The notes under the pieces were generated by a model. That model had not been told where the DNA came from, searched no databases, and saw only the letters and a program-made list of their open reading frames with translations. Positions 8,570 through 17,795 of a DNA stretch of 64,000 bases are shown here, piece by piece. The stretch is from contig NVRK02000015.1 of NCBI GenBank assembly GCA_002400845.2, forward strand, positions 124,001 to 188,000. The letters run 5' to 3'. Origin of the DNA: Hyphomicrobiales bacterium (GTDB taxonomy: Bacteria; Pseudomonadota; Alphaproteobacteria; Rhizobiales; Rhizobiaceae). Both the position numbers and the translations under genes were made by a program. Every line of letters begins with the position of its first letter. Position 1 is the first letter of the stretch.

Positions 8570-9181
8570 ATGAGTTTGGATTTTTTAATCACATCAATCA
8601 TTATTATTCTACTCCCAGGCACTGGTGTTCTTTACACAATTGCTATCGGATTAAGTAAAGGCTTTAAAGGCAGCATAGCCGCTGCCTTTGGCTGTACTTT
8701 GGGCATTGTGCCTTCGGCCTTTGCATCCATTATTGGCCTTGCGGCATTGTTCCATACAAGTGCGTTGACCTTCCAAATCATCAAATATTTAGGCGTTGCA
8801 TATCTATTATTTATGGCATGGAAAATACTTAAAAATAACAGCTTACTTAGTGTAAAAGCAGAACTTCAAGATACAAATACTAAAAAGATCGTGCTACATG
8901 GTGCACTGATTAATGTACTCAATCCAAAATTGTCATTTTTCTTTTTAGCGTTTTTACCGCAATTCACATCCATAACGACACAAAATCCAATTGCACTTTT
9001 TGTGGTACAAGCATTGGTATTTATGGGATTAACATTTTTAGTGTTTGTACTTTATGGCGCAAGTGCATCGCTGGCGCAAAAGTATATTATCTCTAAACCA
9101 AAAATTCAAAAGTGGATGCAAAATTCCTTTGCAGTGGCCTTTGGGCTGCTTAGCGTTAAACTGGCATTGTCTGAAAAATAG
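8570..9181 (+). CDS. LysE-family amino-acid or metabolite exporter
   Basis: A 203-aa inner-membrane protein with about six hydrophobic segments and the N-terminal LLPGTGVLYTI segment typical of LysE/RhtB exporters. These proteins export amino acids and related small molecules. It starts after a GGAG about eight bases upstream, 45 bp after the dehydratase, and its stop codon touches the start of the next gene, so it is the sixth gene of the sugar-acid operon. Its cargo in this setting is unknown. Confidence 0.86.
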   Translation: MSLDFLITSIIIILLPGTGVLYTIAIGLSKGFKGSIAAAFGCTLGIVPSAFASIIGLAALFHTSALTFQIIKYLGVAYLLFMAWKILKNNSLLSVKAELQDTNTKKIVLHGALINVLNPKLSFFFLAFLPQFTSITTQNPIALFVVQALVFMGLTFLVFVLYGASASLAQKYIISKPKIQKWMQNSFAVAFGLLSVKLALSEK

Positions 9182-9544
9182 ATGCAACAATTTGAAGGTT
9201 TTCTAACCGACCGAGGTTCAAAATATGCAGTTGCTGGTGGCGTAATATCAAGCAAGGCCGAGGCGGATAAGTTCATCAAACAACTTTGCCGCAAAAAGAA
9301 ATACGCCAAAGCAACACACAATACTTGGGGCGCTATTTTAAGTGAAGAAGGCCAAACCAAATTACCCATAAAAAATGATGACGGAGAATCTGGCGCGGGT
9401 ATGATTATTCTGCGCATGTTAGAACGCGAAGAGCTTTTCAATCATATCATTGTAGTAACGCGCTGGTATGGCGGCAAGCATTTAGGCGGTGATCGGTTTC
9501 GCCGTGTGCAAGACAGTGTACGGCATTATTTAGAGAATAAATAA
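9182..9544 (+). CDS. Short IMPACT/YigZ-family protein (UPF0029 domain)
   Basis: A 120-aa protein that is almost only an IMPACT domain: SKAEADKFI, DDGESGAGMIILRMLE and VVTRWYGGKHLGGDRF are the hallmark segments. Bacterial YigZ proteins are about 200 aa and have an extra C-terminal ferredoxin-like domain, so this is a one-domain form. Function of the bacterial family is poorly known; links to nucleotide or nucleic-acid binding have been suggested. The start codon follows the LysE stop with no gap, implying translational coupling. Confidence 0.83.
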   Translation: MQQFEGFLTDRGSKYAVAGGVISSKAEADKFIKQLCRKKKYAKATHNTWGAILSEEGQTKLPIKNDDGESGAGMIILRMLEREELFNHIIVVTRWYGGKHLGGDRFRRVQDSVRHYLENK

Positions 9545-9560
9545 GAATCTATTTTTTGCA

Positions 9561-10022
9561 TTATTTTTTACGCTTGCGACCATAAAGTTCTAAACGATGA
9601 TGCTCTATATCATAGCCTAATTCGTCTGCAATTTGTTGTTGCAATTGCTCAATGCGCTCAGAATGAAATTCAATCACATCGCCTGTATCAAGATCAATTA
9701 AATGATCGTGATGTTCTGCATCTGCGTTTTCAAAACGCGCAGGCCCCCCCTCAAACGAATGGCGATGCACAGCACCTAAATCTTCAAGCATTTTCATTGT
9801 GCGATAAACAGTGGCAAGCGCTATGCTGGCATCAACTTTTACAGCTCGACGAAAAATTTCCATTGCATCTGGATGGTCGCTTGCCTGCGTCAATATTTTT
9901 AAAATAACTTTTCGTGGCTTGGTAATTCTTATTCCTGCCTCACGCAATTCTTCTTCATAGCTTCTGTGGGCCGAAGATGCTTTTTGGCCAGTTGCAGTGT
10001 TAGGCACAGTTTTTGAATTCAC
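9561..10022 (-). CDS. fur: Fur/Mur-family metal-responsive repressor
   Basis: A 153-aa Fur-family regulator. A winged helix covers about residues 25-95 ([11 protein letters not shown], then [11 protein letters not shown] as recognition helix), followed by the metal-sensing [19 protein letters not shown] segment at about 104-122. The CxxC zinc pairs of enterobacterial Fur are absent, as in alphaproteobacterial Fur/Mur proteins. It is divergent from sitABCD, and a Mur-box-like palindrome lies between. In rhizobia such a protein (Mur) represses sitABCD with manganese, so Mn2+ rather than iron may be the co-repressor here. A lysine-rich tail (RKRKK) ends the protein. Confidence 0.9.
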   Translation of the reverse strand: MNSKTVPNTATGQKASSAHRSYEEELREAGIRITKPRKVILKILTQASDHPDAMEIFRRAVKVDASIALATVYRTMKMLEDLGAVHRHSFEGGPARFENADAEHHDHLIDLDTGDVIEFHSERIEQLQQQIADELGYDIEHHRLELYGRKRKK

Positions 10023-10351
10023 TTCAACCTCAATTACGATTTAATCGCTAATAGAACAAATTACCTTTTGGCGACACGCGAAACCTTGTGCCAATTTTTT
10101 TACTTAATTTGTATAATAGCGGATTCGCACCCCACTTGTCCAGTTGCGTCTCATTCGCATCTACAGTTGAGAAATAATCAAATTAATTGAGAAAAACATC
10201 GAAAAATCTTCCAGTTGCAAACGATTTGCATTTGCATCTACTTGACCTAAGCAAAATTGCCCCCTATGTAATTTTGATAAACTTACGCACTTACTCTTTT
10301 GTAATGCGCATATTTAGATCTTCAATTTTGGTTATTAAGTCAGGACCTCCA
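10023..10351. promoter_or_regulatory. fur-sitA divergent control region (329 bp)
   Basis: No gene is supported here. An upstream open frame could extend SitA to 363 aa, but it would run through the Mur-box-like site and put about 55 unlikely residues before the signal peptide. A TATAAT lies at 10112-10117 on the plus strand and could serve sitA. The rest is AT-rich with no other clear element. Confidence 0.55.
10216..10236. promoter_or_regulatory. Candidate Mur/Fur box upstream of sitA
   Basis: TGCAAA-CGA-TTTGCA at 10216-10230 is a perfect 6-3-6 inverted repeat, followed at once by another TTTGCA (10231-10236). TGCAAA/TTTGCA half-sites are the known hallmark of manganese-responsive Mur sites before alphaproteobacterial sit and mntH genes. 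It lies about 100 bp downstream of the TATAAT and 115 bp before the proposed sitA start. Confidence 0.7.
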
Positions 10352-11278
10352 GTGCATTTTTCAAACACTATTAAAATAGCAATCCTTTGCGCGAGCTTAA
10401 TGCTCTCAACAGGCACTAGCTTTGCGGCTGATAAATTTAAGGCCATTACGACCTTCACAATTATCGCTGATATGGCGCGCAATGTTGCAGGTGATGTTGC
10501 AATTGTAGAATCCATTACCAAGCCGGGTGCAGAAATTCACAATTACCAACCCACCCCTCGCGACATTATCAAGTCGCAAGATGCTGATCTAATTTTATGG
10601 AATGGTTTGAACCTTGAATTATGGTTTGAAAAATTCTTCGCAAATATTAAAGACAGACCTTCAGCAGTATTAACAGACGGCATTGAACCAATGGGCATTG
10701 GCAAAGGTCCGTATACTGGCAAGCCAAATCCACATGCGTGGATGTCGCCAAACAATGCACTGATCTATGTCGATAACATTGCAAAAGCATTTGCTAAACA
10801 TGACCCAAAAAATGCAGAAACATATTTAAAAAATGCAGAAATTTATAAAGAAAAAATTCAAGGCACGCTAAAACCACTGCGCGATGCATTGGATAAAATT
10901 CCAGCTGATAAACGTTTTTTAGTTACCAGCGAAGGCGCGTTTTCATACCTTGCGCGTGATGTAAATTTGAAAGAGATTTTTGTTTGGCCAATCAATGCAG
11001 ATCAACAAGGTACACCAAAGCAAGTACGTGATGTTATATTAGCGGTTCGCAAACACAAAATTCCTGCGGTTTTTTCTGAAAGCACAGTTCCAGCATCTTC
11101 TGCAAAGCAAATAGCTAGAGAGACAGATGCAAAATATGCAGGCGTGCTCTACGTAGATTCTTTGACGGATGAAAATGGCCCAGCCGCTACATATTTAGAT
11201 CTATTGCACATTACCATTGAGACCATTGCTAAAGGCCTTATTCAAGAAGACCCAACTCAACAAGGTACTGCGCAATGA
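10352..11278 (+). CDS. sitA: Manganese/iron ABC transporter, periplasmic binding protein SitA
   Basis: A cluster A-I metal-binding protein, 308 aa from the start chosen here. The GTG at 10352 has AGGA six bases upstream and gives a normal signal peptide ending SFA. Another candidate, ATG 10304, adds 16 residues. Likely metal ligands are His in AEIHNY, His in NPHAWMSP, Glu in SEGAFSY and Asp in [11 protein letters not shown], the His-His-Glu-Asp set of Mn/Zn/Fe binding proteins. [14 protein letters not shown] and VFSESTVP are typical of SitA/YfeA. It delivers metal to SitCD and overlaps sitB by ATGA. Confidence 0.9.
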   Translation: MHFSNTIKIAILCASLMLSTGTSFAADKFKAITTFTIIADMARNVAGDVAIVESITKPGAEIHNYQPTPRDIIKSQDADLILWNGLNLELWFEKFFANIKDRPSAVLTDGIEPMGIGKGPYTGKPNPHAWMSPNNALIYVDNIAKAFAKHDPKNAETYLKNAEIYKEKIQGTLKPLRDALDKIPADKRFLVTSEGAFSYLARDVNLKEIFVWPINADQQGTPKQVRDVILAVRKHKIPAVFSESTVPASSAKQIARETDAKYAGVLYVDSLTDENGPAATYLDLLHITIETIAKGLIQEDPTQQGTAQ

Positions 11279-12249
11279 GCAACAAACTAAACAGCGAAAG
11301 CTCTGGCATAAAAGTCGACAACATTACTGTTGCGTATCGCAATGGCGTCATTGGCTTGCGTGACGCATCTTTCGAAATTCCAACTGGTTCTATTGCCGCC
11401 CTTGTTGGTGTAAATGGTAGCGGAAAATCCACGCTGTTTAAAGCGATTATGGGCTTTGTTCCCGTACGCAAAGGCTCTGTAAAGATTTTAGGCAAGGATG
11501 CGAAATTAGCACTCAAAGGTGTTAACGTTGCCTATGTTCCCCAAGCAGAAGAAGTAGATTGGAATTTCCCAGTTTTAGTAGAAGACGTTGTGATGATGGG
11601 CCGCTACGGCCATATGAACTTTCTTCGAATAGCAAAAACCGTAGACAAAGAAGCCGTTACGCATGCGCTGCAACGTGTTGGCATGGAAGAATTTAGAAAG
11701 CGTCAAATTGGTGAACTTTCTGGCGGACAAAAAAAGCGTGTTTTCTTAGCCCGGGCATTGGCACAAGAAAGCCAAGTAATATTACTTGATGAACCCTTTA
11801 CTGGGGTTGATGTGAAAACTGAAAATGCAATAATCGACCTACTTGCGGCAATGCGCAACGAAGGCAAAGTCATGTTGGTTTCAACGCACAATCTTGGTTC
11901 TGTTCCTGAATTTTGCGATCGTACAATATTGATTAACCGCACCGTTTTAGCGCACGGTTTAACCAGCGATATATTCACTCAAGAAAATTTAGAAAAAACA
12001 TTTGGTGGCGTATTAAGGCACTTTATTTTAGGTGGCAAAGATTTACACGATGATAAAGACAGCCGCAAACTCACCGTTATTACTGATGATGAACGCCCAT
12101 TGGTGCTGTATGGCAACGACAATGAAGTGAAAACAAAAAACGCTCCTCAAAACGCTTCCAAAACAGTATCAAGGAAAAAGACACCCACAAAAGCTAAGTC
12201 TAAGGCGAAAACAAAAACAAAAACAAAAACGAATAAGGCTCGTAAATAA
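11275..12249 (+). CDS. sitB: Manganese/iron ABC transporter, ATPase SitB with a basic tail
   Basis: The ATP-hydrolysing subunit, 324 aa. Walker [10 protein letters not shown] is at 45-53, the Q-loop near 90, signature LSGGQ at 148-152, Walker B ILLDEPF at about 169-175 and the switch His in STHN. The last 40 or so residues are a low-complexity Lys/Thr/Ala tail rich in KTKT, which is not part of the ABC fold. SitB-type ATPases are usually about 280-300 aa, so the tail is an addition. The gene overlaps sitA by four bases and sitC by one. Confidence 0.93.
   Translation: MSNKLNSESSGIKVDNITVAYRNGVIGLRDASFEIPTGSIAALVGVNGSGKSTLFKAIMGFVPVRKGSVKILGKDAKLALKGVNVAYVPQAEEVDWNFPVLVEDVVMMGRYGHMNFLRIAKTVDKEAVTHALQRVGMEEFRKRQIGELSGGQKKRVFLARALAQESQVILLDEPFTGVDVKTENAIIDLLAAMRNEGKVMLVSTHNLGSVPEFCDRTILINRTVLAHGLTSDIFTQENLEKTFGGVLRHFILGGKDLHDDKDSRKLTVITDDERPLVLYGNDNEVKTKNAPQNASKTVSRKKTPTKAKSKAKTKTKTKTNKARK
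12208..12230 (+). repeat. Six-base microsatellite in the sitB tail
   Basis: The unit ACAAAA repeats almost four times and encodes the KTKTKT part of the SitB tail. Because the unit is a multiple of three, gain or loss of copies would change tail length without shifting the frame. Confidence 0.85.
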
Positions 12250-13151
12250 TGATCGACCTTTTACTAGAGCCTTTTCAATTTCAGTATATGGTCAATGCCA
12301 TGTTGCTTAGTAGTTTGGTTGGCGCCGTGTGTGCATTTTTATCTTGCTACCTAATTTTAAAAGGCTGGTCGCTAATTGGCGATGCTTTATCGCACGCTGT
12401 AGTACCCGGCGTTGCTGGCGCATATATGTTGGGTGTCCCCTTTGCCATTGGTGCATTTTTATCGGGTGGTTTGGCAGCAGCAGCCATGTTGTTTTTAAAC
12501 AACAGAACCAAATTGCGCGAAGATGCCATCATCGGATTAATTTTCACTTCCTTTTTTGGCCTTGGCTTATTTATGGTTTCCCTCTCGCCAACATCTGTAA
12601 ACATCAACACCATCGTAATGGGAAATATTCTAGCAATTTCGCCTGAAGACATTTGGCAGTTGCTCATTATTAGTGTCGTTACATTGGTTATCTTAACGCT
12701 TAAATGGCAAGATTTAATGGTGGCTTTTTTTGATGAAAACCACGGCAGATCAATCGGCCTAAACACAGTATTCTTGCGTGGATTGTTTTTCACACTCCTT
12801 AGCGCATCAACCGTTGCAGCGCTTCAAACAGTTGGTGCATTCTTGGTAATTGCCTTGGTGGTAACACCTGGCGCAACTGCTTATTTATTAGCAGATCGTT
12901 TTCCCAACTTAATAAAAATTGCAGTGACAATAGGATCAACAACCAGCTTTGTTGGTGCATATATTTCCTATCATTTAGACGGCGCAACGGGTGCTGTAAT
13001 TGTACTCTTACAAATAATAATATTTTTAATTACCTTTGTATTTGCACCAAAGCACGGAATGCTCGCTGCCAAACGGCGTTCAAAACAATTAAGCTCAGTT
13101 GAAGCATTACCTGCTATTAACCCAAAAGGTGTTGGAGCCAAAAATGTTTGA
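12249..13151 (+). CDS. sitC: Manganese/iron ABC transporter, permease SitC
   Basis: An ABC-3 family inner-membrane permease of 300 aa with about eight hydrophobic segments. The cytoplasmic coupling motif LKGWSLIGDALSHAVVPGV is at about residues 37-55. It begins on the last base of the sitB stop codon and overlaps sitD by eight bases, so the four genes are one operon. It pairs with SitD to form the metal channel. Confidence 0.93.
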   Translation: MIDLLLEPFQFQYMVNAMLLSSLVGAVCAFLSCYLILKGWSLIGDALSHAVVPGVAGAYMLGVPFAIGAFLSGGLAAAAMLFLNNRTKLREDAIIGLIFTSFFGLGLFMVSLSPTSVNINTIVMGNILAISPEDIWQLLIISVVTLVILTLKWQDLMVAFFDENHGRSIGLNTVFLRGLFFTLLSASTVAALQTVGAFLVIALVVTPGATAYLLADRFPNLIKIAVTIGSTTSFVGAYISYHLDGATGAVIVLLQIIIFLITFVFAPKHGMLAAKRRSKQLSSVEALPAINPKGVGAKNV

Positions 13152-13983
13152 AGATTTCTCAATATTACTGCAACCCTTTCAGTATTCATTCTTGCAACAA
13201 GCATTTGCAATAACGCTAATAGCAGCAATTCCAACCGCACTATTATCCTGCTTCTTGGTTTTAAAAGGCTGGTCGCTAATGGGGGATGCAATTTCACACG
13301 CGGTATTACCCGGTGTTGTAATTTCATATATTTTAGGCATACCCATGGTCATAGGTGCATTTACAGCTGGCATGGTTTGCGCGCTTTCTACAGGTTTTCT
13401 CACTGAAAATAGCCGTATAAAACAAGACACAATCATGGGTGTTGTTTTCTCTGGCATGTTTGCATTCGGTATTGTTTTATATACCAGCATCGAAACCGAT
13501 GTGCATCTAGATCATATTTTGTTTGGTAATATGCTGGGTGTTACTTGGGGCGATGTTCAAAGCACTGCCATCATTTCGATTGTCGTGACACTTATCGTTC
13601 TTGTGCGCTGGCGCGATTTTTTACTACACGCATTTGACAGCCAACACGCGCAAGCAACTGGCCTACCCGTGCGCCTTTTACATTACGGTTTGCTTTCAAT
13701 GTTATCGCTTATCATTGTAGCCGCTCTTGATGCGGTTGGACTAATCCTCGCAATTGCATGGCTTATTTCACCGGGCGCAATTGCATTTTTAATCGTCAAA
13801 CGTTTTGAACATATGCTTATCGTTGCAGTTATAATTAACGTCACTTCATCATTTTTGGGTATTTACGCAAGTGTATTCATAGACAGCGCACCTGCCCCAA
13901 CCATAGTTTTGGTAATGGCTATTTGGTTTATCGCAGTTTTTGTGTACACAAGTTGGAAGAATGCAAAAATTCAATCTGCATAA
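13144..13983 (+). CDS. sitD: Manganese/iron ABC transporter, permease SitD
   Basis: The second ABC-3 permease, 279 aa, paralogous to SitC with the same LKGWSLMGDAISHAVLPGV segment near residue 40. The ATG at 13144 overlaps the end of sitC by eight bases; an in-frame upstream ATG at 13099 lies well inside sitC and would add 15 polar residues, so it is less likely. SitC and SitD together form the transmembrane pore. Confidence 0.92.
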   Translation: MFEDFSILLQPFQYSFLQQAFAITLIAAIPTALLSCFLVLKGWSLMGDAISHAVLPGVVISYILGIPMVIGAFTAGMVCALSTGFLTENSRIKQDTIMGVVFSGMFAFGIVLYTSIETDVHLDHILFGNMLGVTWGDVQSTAIISIVVTLIVLVRWRDFLLHAFDSQHAQATGLPVRLLHYGLLSMLSLIIVAALDAVGLILAIAWLISPGAIAFLIVKRFEHMLIVAVIINVTSSFLGIYASVFIDSAPAPTIVLVMAIWFIAVFVYTSWKNAKIQSA

Positions 13984-14004
13984 ATCCAACTATATGAGCC
14001 ACTT

Positions 14005-15177
14005 ATGAAATTCGATTTTGATAAAGTAGTAAACAGACGCAACACACACTCTGCAAAATGGGACGCAATGGGCGTAGCAACTGGCGTCACCACTGATGAT
14101 GCGATAGCTATGTGGGTTGCCGACATGGATTTTGAAGCGCCACCAGCAGTTAAAGAAGCGCTTTTAGAAGAAGTAAACCGCTCGGTTCATGGCTATTATG
14201 CGAACGACATTACATGGCGAACTGCCATGAGTGACTTTTTAAATAGACATCACAATTGGCAACCAGATCCAGATCATATTATTCCAACTCCAGGTGTTGT
14301 CTCAGCACTTGGAATGGTATTGCAAGCTGTGTCCGAAAAAGACGACAGCGTGGTTGTCTTCTCACCTGTCTATCACGCCTTTGGCAAAATCATTAAAGCC
14401 AATCAGCGTCAAATGTTCAGCCACCCGCTTATAAACGAGCATGGCCGTTATAAAATGGATATAGAGGGACTTGCCAAGACAATACCAAACAATGCCAAAG
14501 TGGTATTTTTCTGCTCGCCTCATAATCCAGGCGGCACCGTTTGGTCGAAAGAAGAGATTGAAGAATTAGCCAATTTCTGCGTTGAGCGTGATCTATATTT
14601 AGTGTCCGACGAAGTCCATCACGACCTAGTTTATTCACAAGCAAAACACCATATCACCGCCACCACTTCCCCACAAATTGAGGACAAGTTATTTACTTGC
14701 GTTGCAGCTTCAAAAACCTTCAATTTAGCAGGCGCTCATATTGGTGGTATGATTATTTCTAACAATGAATTGCGCGTAAAATTTAAGAAAATTGCGGCTC
14801 AATCTGGTTTGTTATCCTACCCATTATTTGGCATGATCGCCAGTGAGGCCGCACAAGTTCATGGCGATAAATGGCTAGCAGAATTAATTCCATATTTGCA
14901 GGCAAATAGAGATTTAGTTGAAACCGCTTTCCCAACAGCTATTAAAGGCTGTAAGCCAATGGCTTTGCAGTCAACATATCTTGCTTGGATTGACTTTTCT
15001 CAGGTTGAATTACCAATGGAGGAAGTAAAAAAACGTGTATTTAAAGGCGCCCGCATCGCTGCAAGCCCAGGCATTCAATTTGGTCAAGAAGGCAAAAACT
15101 GTCTAAGATTCAACTTTGCCACCCCAAAATCACTGATTATTGAAGTAATTGACCGATTAAGTGAAGAATTTGAGTAA
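14005..15177 (+). CDS. patB: PatB/MalY-family PLP-dependent C-S lyase (cystathionine beta-lyase)
   Basis: A fold-type I PLP enzyme of 390 aa. The cofactor-binding lysine is in AASKTFNLAGAH and the DEVH and NPGGTVW motifs are typical of the MalY/PatB group. Members cleave the C-S bond of cystathionine or cysteine to give homocysteine or sulfide with ammonia and pyruvate. It lies 21 bp after sitD on the same strand and may be read through from it. In some bacteria MalY also acts as a regulator; nothing here shows that. Confidence 0.87.
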   Translation: MKFDFDKVVNRRNTHSAKWDAMGVATGVTTDDAIAMWVADMDFEAPPAVKEALLEEVNRSVHGYYANDITWRTAMSDFLNRHHNWQPDPDHIIPTPGVVSALGMVLQAVSEKDDSVVVFSPVYHAFGKIIKANQRQMFSHPLINEHGRYKMDIEGLAKTIPNNAKVVFFCSPHNPGGTVWSKEEIEELANFCVERDLYLVSDEVHHDLVYSQAKHHITATTSPQIEDKLFTCVAASKTFNLAGAHIGGMIISNNELRVKFKKIAAQSGLLSYPLFGMIASEAAQVHGDKWLAELIPYLQANRDLVETAFPTAIKGCKPMALQSTYLAWIDFSQVELPMEEVKKRVFKGARIAASPGIQFGQEGKNCLRFNFATPKSLIIEVIDRLSEEFE

Positions 15178-15483
15178 AAAACCAAGAAACTTCGAATTAA
15201 ATATTCCCTTGCGTAAGATTTACTTGCAGACCAAAATCAAATGAGTTACAATTGAATTAGAGGGTGCATGGGAAATCCCCCACTTTTTTTCCGTGACAGA
15301 GCAATTTGTTCATGTTTGGCCAAGCCATCACCCTCAGCCTTTTACTTAGATCGTTATTTCATCAAAGTTATTTCATCAAATTTTTTGTCAAAACCTATTC
15401 GGCAGTTTAAAATTTTATTGGCCAAATATAATTGCTTGTGTAAGAATATCTGCATTATTATTTTATCTTTAAAAGAGAATAAA
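15178..15483. other. 306-bp gap with a weak terminator-like element
   Basis: No gene is supported. At 15264-15290 a GGG-AAAT-CCC hairpin with GTG/CAC outer pairs is followed by TTTTTTT on the plus strand and could end the patB transcript. An in-frame extension of the next gene across this stretch (from 15268) would start inside the element and lacks a ribosome site. Confidence 0.4.
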
Positions 15484-16329
15484 ATGCGATTTTTGCTCAC
15501 TCATTTTTTCACATTATTTCTATTCAATCTTATTGTAATTTCAATTGGCAATGCCAACGAAATATTACCGTCTGGCAACTGCTTAAACTCAATTTCCCAT
15601 CAGAAAAACAAGACTAATATTTCTCAAAACATCTCTATTCAGTATATCACTCATTCTACTTTTAAAATAACGTCCCCTCTGGGAGTTGTCACAATTACGG
15701 ACTTTACTGGAGCAGACATTACTGGCGTAACGGGCGATGCAAAATCACATAGTATTGTAATTTTAAATCACACCAACAAAAATTATTTCAACAAAATTAC
15801 AAATCCTGAAACCAAAACTATTTTACAAGCATGGTCATTTCAAAAAGACATTTCCCAACAGCATCTTATCGTCAAAAAAGATGTTGCCATTCGAAATATT
15901 CAAACTGACATTTATAAAGACGGGGTTTTAAATACACCAAAAGGCAATTCCATATTCATTTACAAAATTGCAGGGCTTTGCATTGCACATTTAGGTAATA
16001 TTCAACATGTTCTTAACGATGAGCAAATAAAGGCGATTGGAAGTATTGATATTGTTATGGCGCCAGTCAGTGGTAGAGATCAATTTAAAACAGAAGCACT
16101 AGCCAATCTTCTTATGGATTTAAATGCTAAAATCATAATTCCAATGCATTGGAAAAATGATGCTGATAAGCAAGACTTCATGGCAGATATCTATCCATAT
16201 TTTTCTATCGCAGGCTACCCTACCGATGCATTAAATGTCTCGACTAAAACGCTACCCAAAACGCCAACAATTGTTACAATGATACCGCAATACGATCAAA
16301 ACGATACTGAATTCACTAAGCACCATTAA
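15484..16329 (+). CDS. Secreted metallo-beta-lactamase-like protein lacking the metal motif
   Basis: A 281-aa exported protein. Residues 1 to about 23 form a signal peptide. The body keeps several segments of the UPF0173/UlaG-like MBL fold: ITDFTGADITG in place of the first acidic loop, HLGNIQHVL, MAPVSG and IIPMHW. But the expected HxHxDH zinc motif is replaced by NHTNKNY, so five of its six metal positions seem altered. It may be an inactive binding protein. The ATG at 15484 is chosen because it begins the signal peptide; the longer frame is not credible. The gene is AT-richer than its neighbours. Confidence 0.68.
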   Translation: MRFLLTHFFTLFLFNLIVISIGNANEILPSGNCLNSISHQKNKTNISQNISIQYITHSTFKITSPLGVVTITDFTGADITGVTGDAKSHSIVILNHTNKNYFNKITNPETKTILQAWSFQKDISQQHLIVKKDVAIRNIQTDIYKDGVLNTPKGNSIFIYKIAGLCIAHLGNIQHVLNDEQIKAIGSIDIVMAPVSGRDQFKTEALANLLMDLNAKIIIPMHWKNDADKQDFMADIYPYFSIAGYPTDALNVSTKTLPKTPTIVTMIPQYDQNDTEFTKHH

Positions 16330-16350
16330 AATCATAAATAGGTTTTTACA

Positions 16351-17787
16351 ATGTCAAATTATCCTAGAGACTTTACAGGCCATGGCCCAAAGGGTGTAAA
16401 AGCAAAATGGCCTAAGGGTGCCCGCATTGCAGTTCAATTTGTTGTAAATTACGAAGAAGGCGGCGAGAACAATATTCTTCATGGCGATGAAGCGTCTGAG
16501 GCTTTTTTGTCAGAAATTACAGGCGCATCACCATGGCAAGGTCAACGTCATTGGAACATGGAAACGATCTATGAATATGGCGCAAGATCAGGCTTTTGGC
16601 GCTTACACCACCTATTCACATCTATGAACATTAAGCCAACTGTCTATGGTGTTTCTACGGCACTCGCACGTGCACCAGAGCAAGTTGCCGCAATGCAAGA
16701 GGCAGATTGGGAAATAGCCTCTCACGGCTTAAAATGGATAGAATATAAAGACACAAAACCAACCGTAGAACGTGCTGATATGAAAAAGGCGATTGCATTG
16801 CACGCCGAAGTTACAGGTGAGCGCCCTACAGGTTGGTACACAGGCCGTTGCTCCATGAATACAGTCGATATGATTGCCCGCGAAGGTGGCTTTAAATACT
16901 GTTCAGACAGTTATGCAGACGACCTACCCTACTGGTACGATGACCATATGCAAAAATCTAAAAAAGCAAAACCGCTTTTAATCATTCCCTATACATTAGA
17001 TGCAAATGACATGCGCTTTTCTATTCAAGCAGGATACGATCACGGCGAGCCGTTTTTTCAATACCTAAAGGATACTTTCGATACGCTGTATGCAGAGGGA
17101 AAAGCTGGCAGGCCAAAGATGATGAATATTGGTTTGCACTGCCGTTTAATTGGCCGCCCCGGAAGAATCGCCGCGCTTAAACGTTTTATGGAATATGCCG
17201 CCTCTCACAAAAAAACATGGTTTGCCAAACGCATTGAGATTGCAGATCATTGGCACAACAATCACCCTTATGAAGTTTGGAACCGACCCAGCAGAATGAG
17301 CGAAACTGAGTTTGTAGAAGCCTTTGGTGGCGTATTTGAACATTCCCCGTGGATCGCAACAAAAGCTTATAAACTAGAACGTGCGCCCTCAACAGACAGC
17401 GCCATTGGCGTACATTTTCTGCTCGCACGTATTTTTAGAACCGCATCAACTGATGCACGCCTAAAAGTATTAAATGCGCACCCAGACCTGGCTGGAAAAC
17501 TAGCAACTGCAAAACGCTTAACGAAAGAATCTACCAACGAGCAAGCATCGGCTGGGCTGGATCAATTAACAGATAAAGAGCGAAAAACTTTTACAAATCT
17601 GAACACGCAATATGTAAAAAAATTCGGTTTCCCATTCATCATCGCAGTAAAAGGCTTGAACAAGTCACAGATTCTAAAAGCATTCAAAAAGCGGATTGAG
17701 AATACTATTGAACAAGAAATGAAAACTGCCTGCAAACAGGTAGAGCACATTGCGCTTCTAAGATTAAAAGAATTATTACCTAGATAG
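16351..17787 (+). CDS. puuE: Bifunctional allantoinase PuuE / OHCU decarboxylase UraD
   Basis: A 478-aa fusion. Residues 1 to about 310 are the polysaccharide-deacetylase-like allantoinase PuuE (FVVNYEEGGE, EIASHGLKWIEY, GWYTGRCSMNT, NIGLHCRLIGRPGR). Residues about 320-478 are 2-oxo-4-hydroxy-4-carboxy-5-ureidoimidazoline decarboxylase (FVEAFGGVFEHSPWIA, VLNAHPDLAGKLA, FGFPFIIAVKG); His in AHPDL is the expected catalytic base. UraD makes (S)-allantoin and PuuE opens it to allantoate, so two consecutive steps of urate breakdown are on one chain. Xanthine dehydrogenase and guanine deaminase of the same pathway are 10-15 kb away; uricase and HIU hydrolase are not in the window. Confidence 0.93.
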   Translation: MSNYPRDFTGHGPKGVKAKWPKGARIAVQFVVNYEEGGENNILHGDEASEAFLSEITGASPWQGQRHWNMETIYEYGARSGFWRLHHLFTSMNIKPTVYGVSTALARAPEQVAAMQEADWEIASHGLKWIEYKDTKPTVERADMKKAIALHAEVTGERPTGWYTGRCSMNTVDMIAREGGFKYCSDSYADDLPYWYDDHMQKSKKAKPLLIIPYTLDANDMRFSIQAGYDHGEPFFQYLKDTFDTLYAEGKAGRPKMMNIGLHCRLIGRPGRIAALKRFMEYAASHKKTWFAKRIEIADHWHNNHPYEVWNRPSRMSETEFVEAFGGVFEHSPWIATKAYKLERAPSTDSAIGVHFLLARIFRTASTDARLKVLNAHPDLAGKLATAKRLTKESTNEQASAGLDQLTDKERKTFTNLNTQYVKKFGFPFIIAVKGLNKSQILKAFKKRIENTIEQEMKTACKQVEHIALLRLKELLPR

Positions 17788-17795
17788 TTTTTATA

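Noticed and set aside
10187-10351. N-terminal extension of SitA upstream of the signal peptide
   Set aside because: Passes through the Mur-box-like palindrome and puts about 55 residues before a signal peptide; the GTG at 10352 has AGGA six bases upstream.
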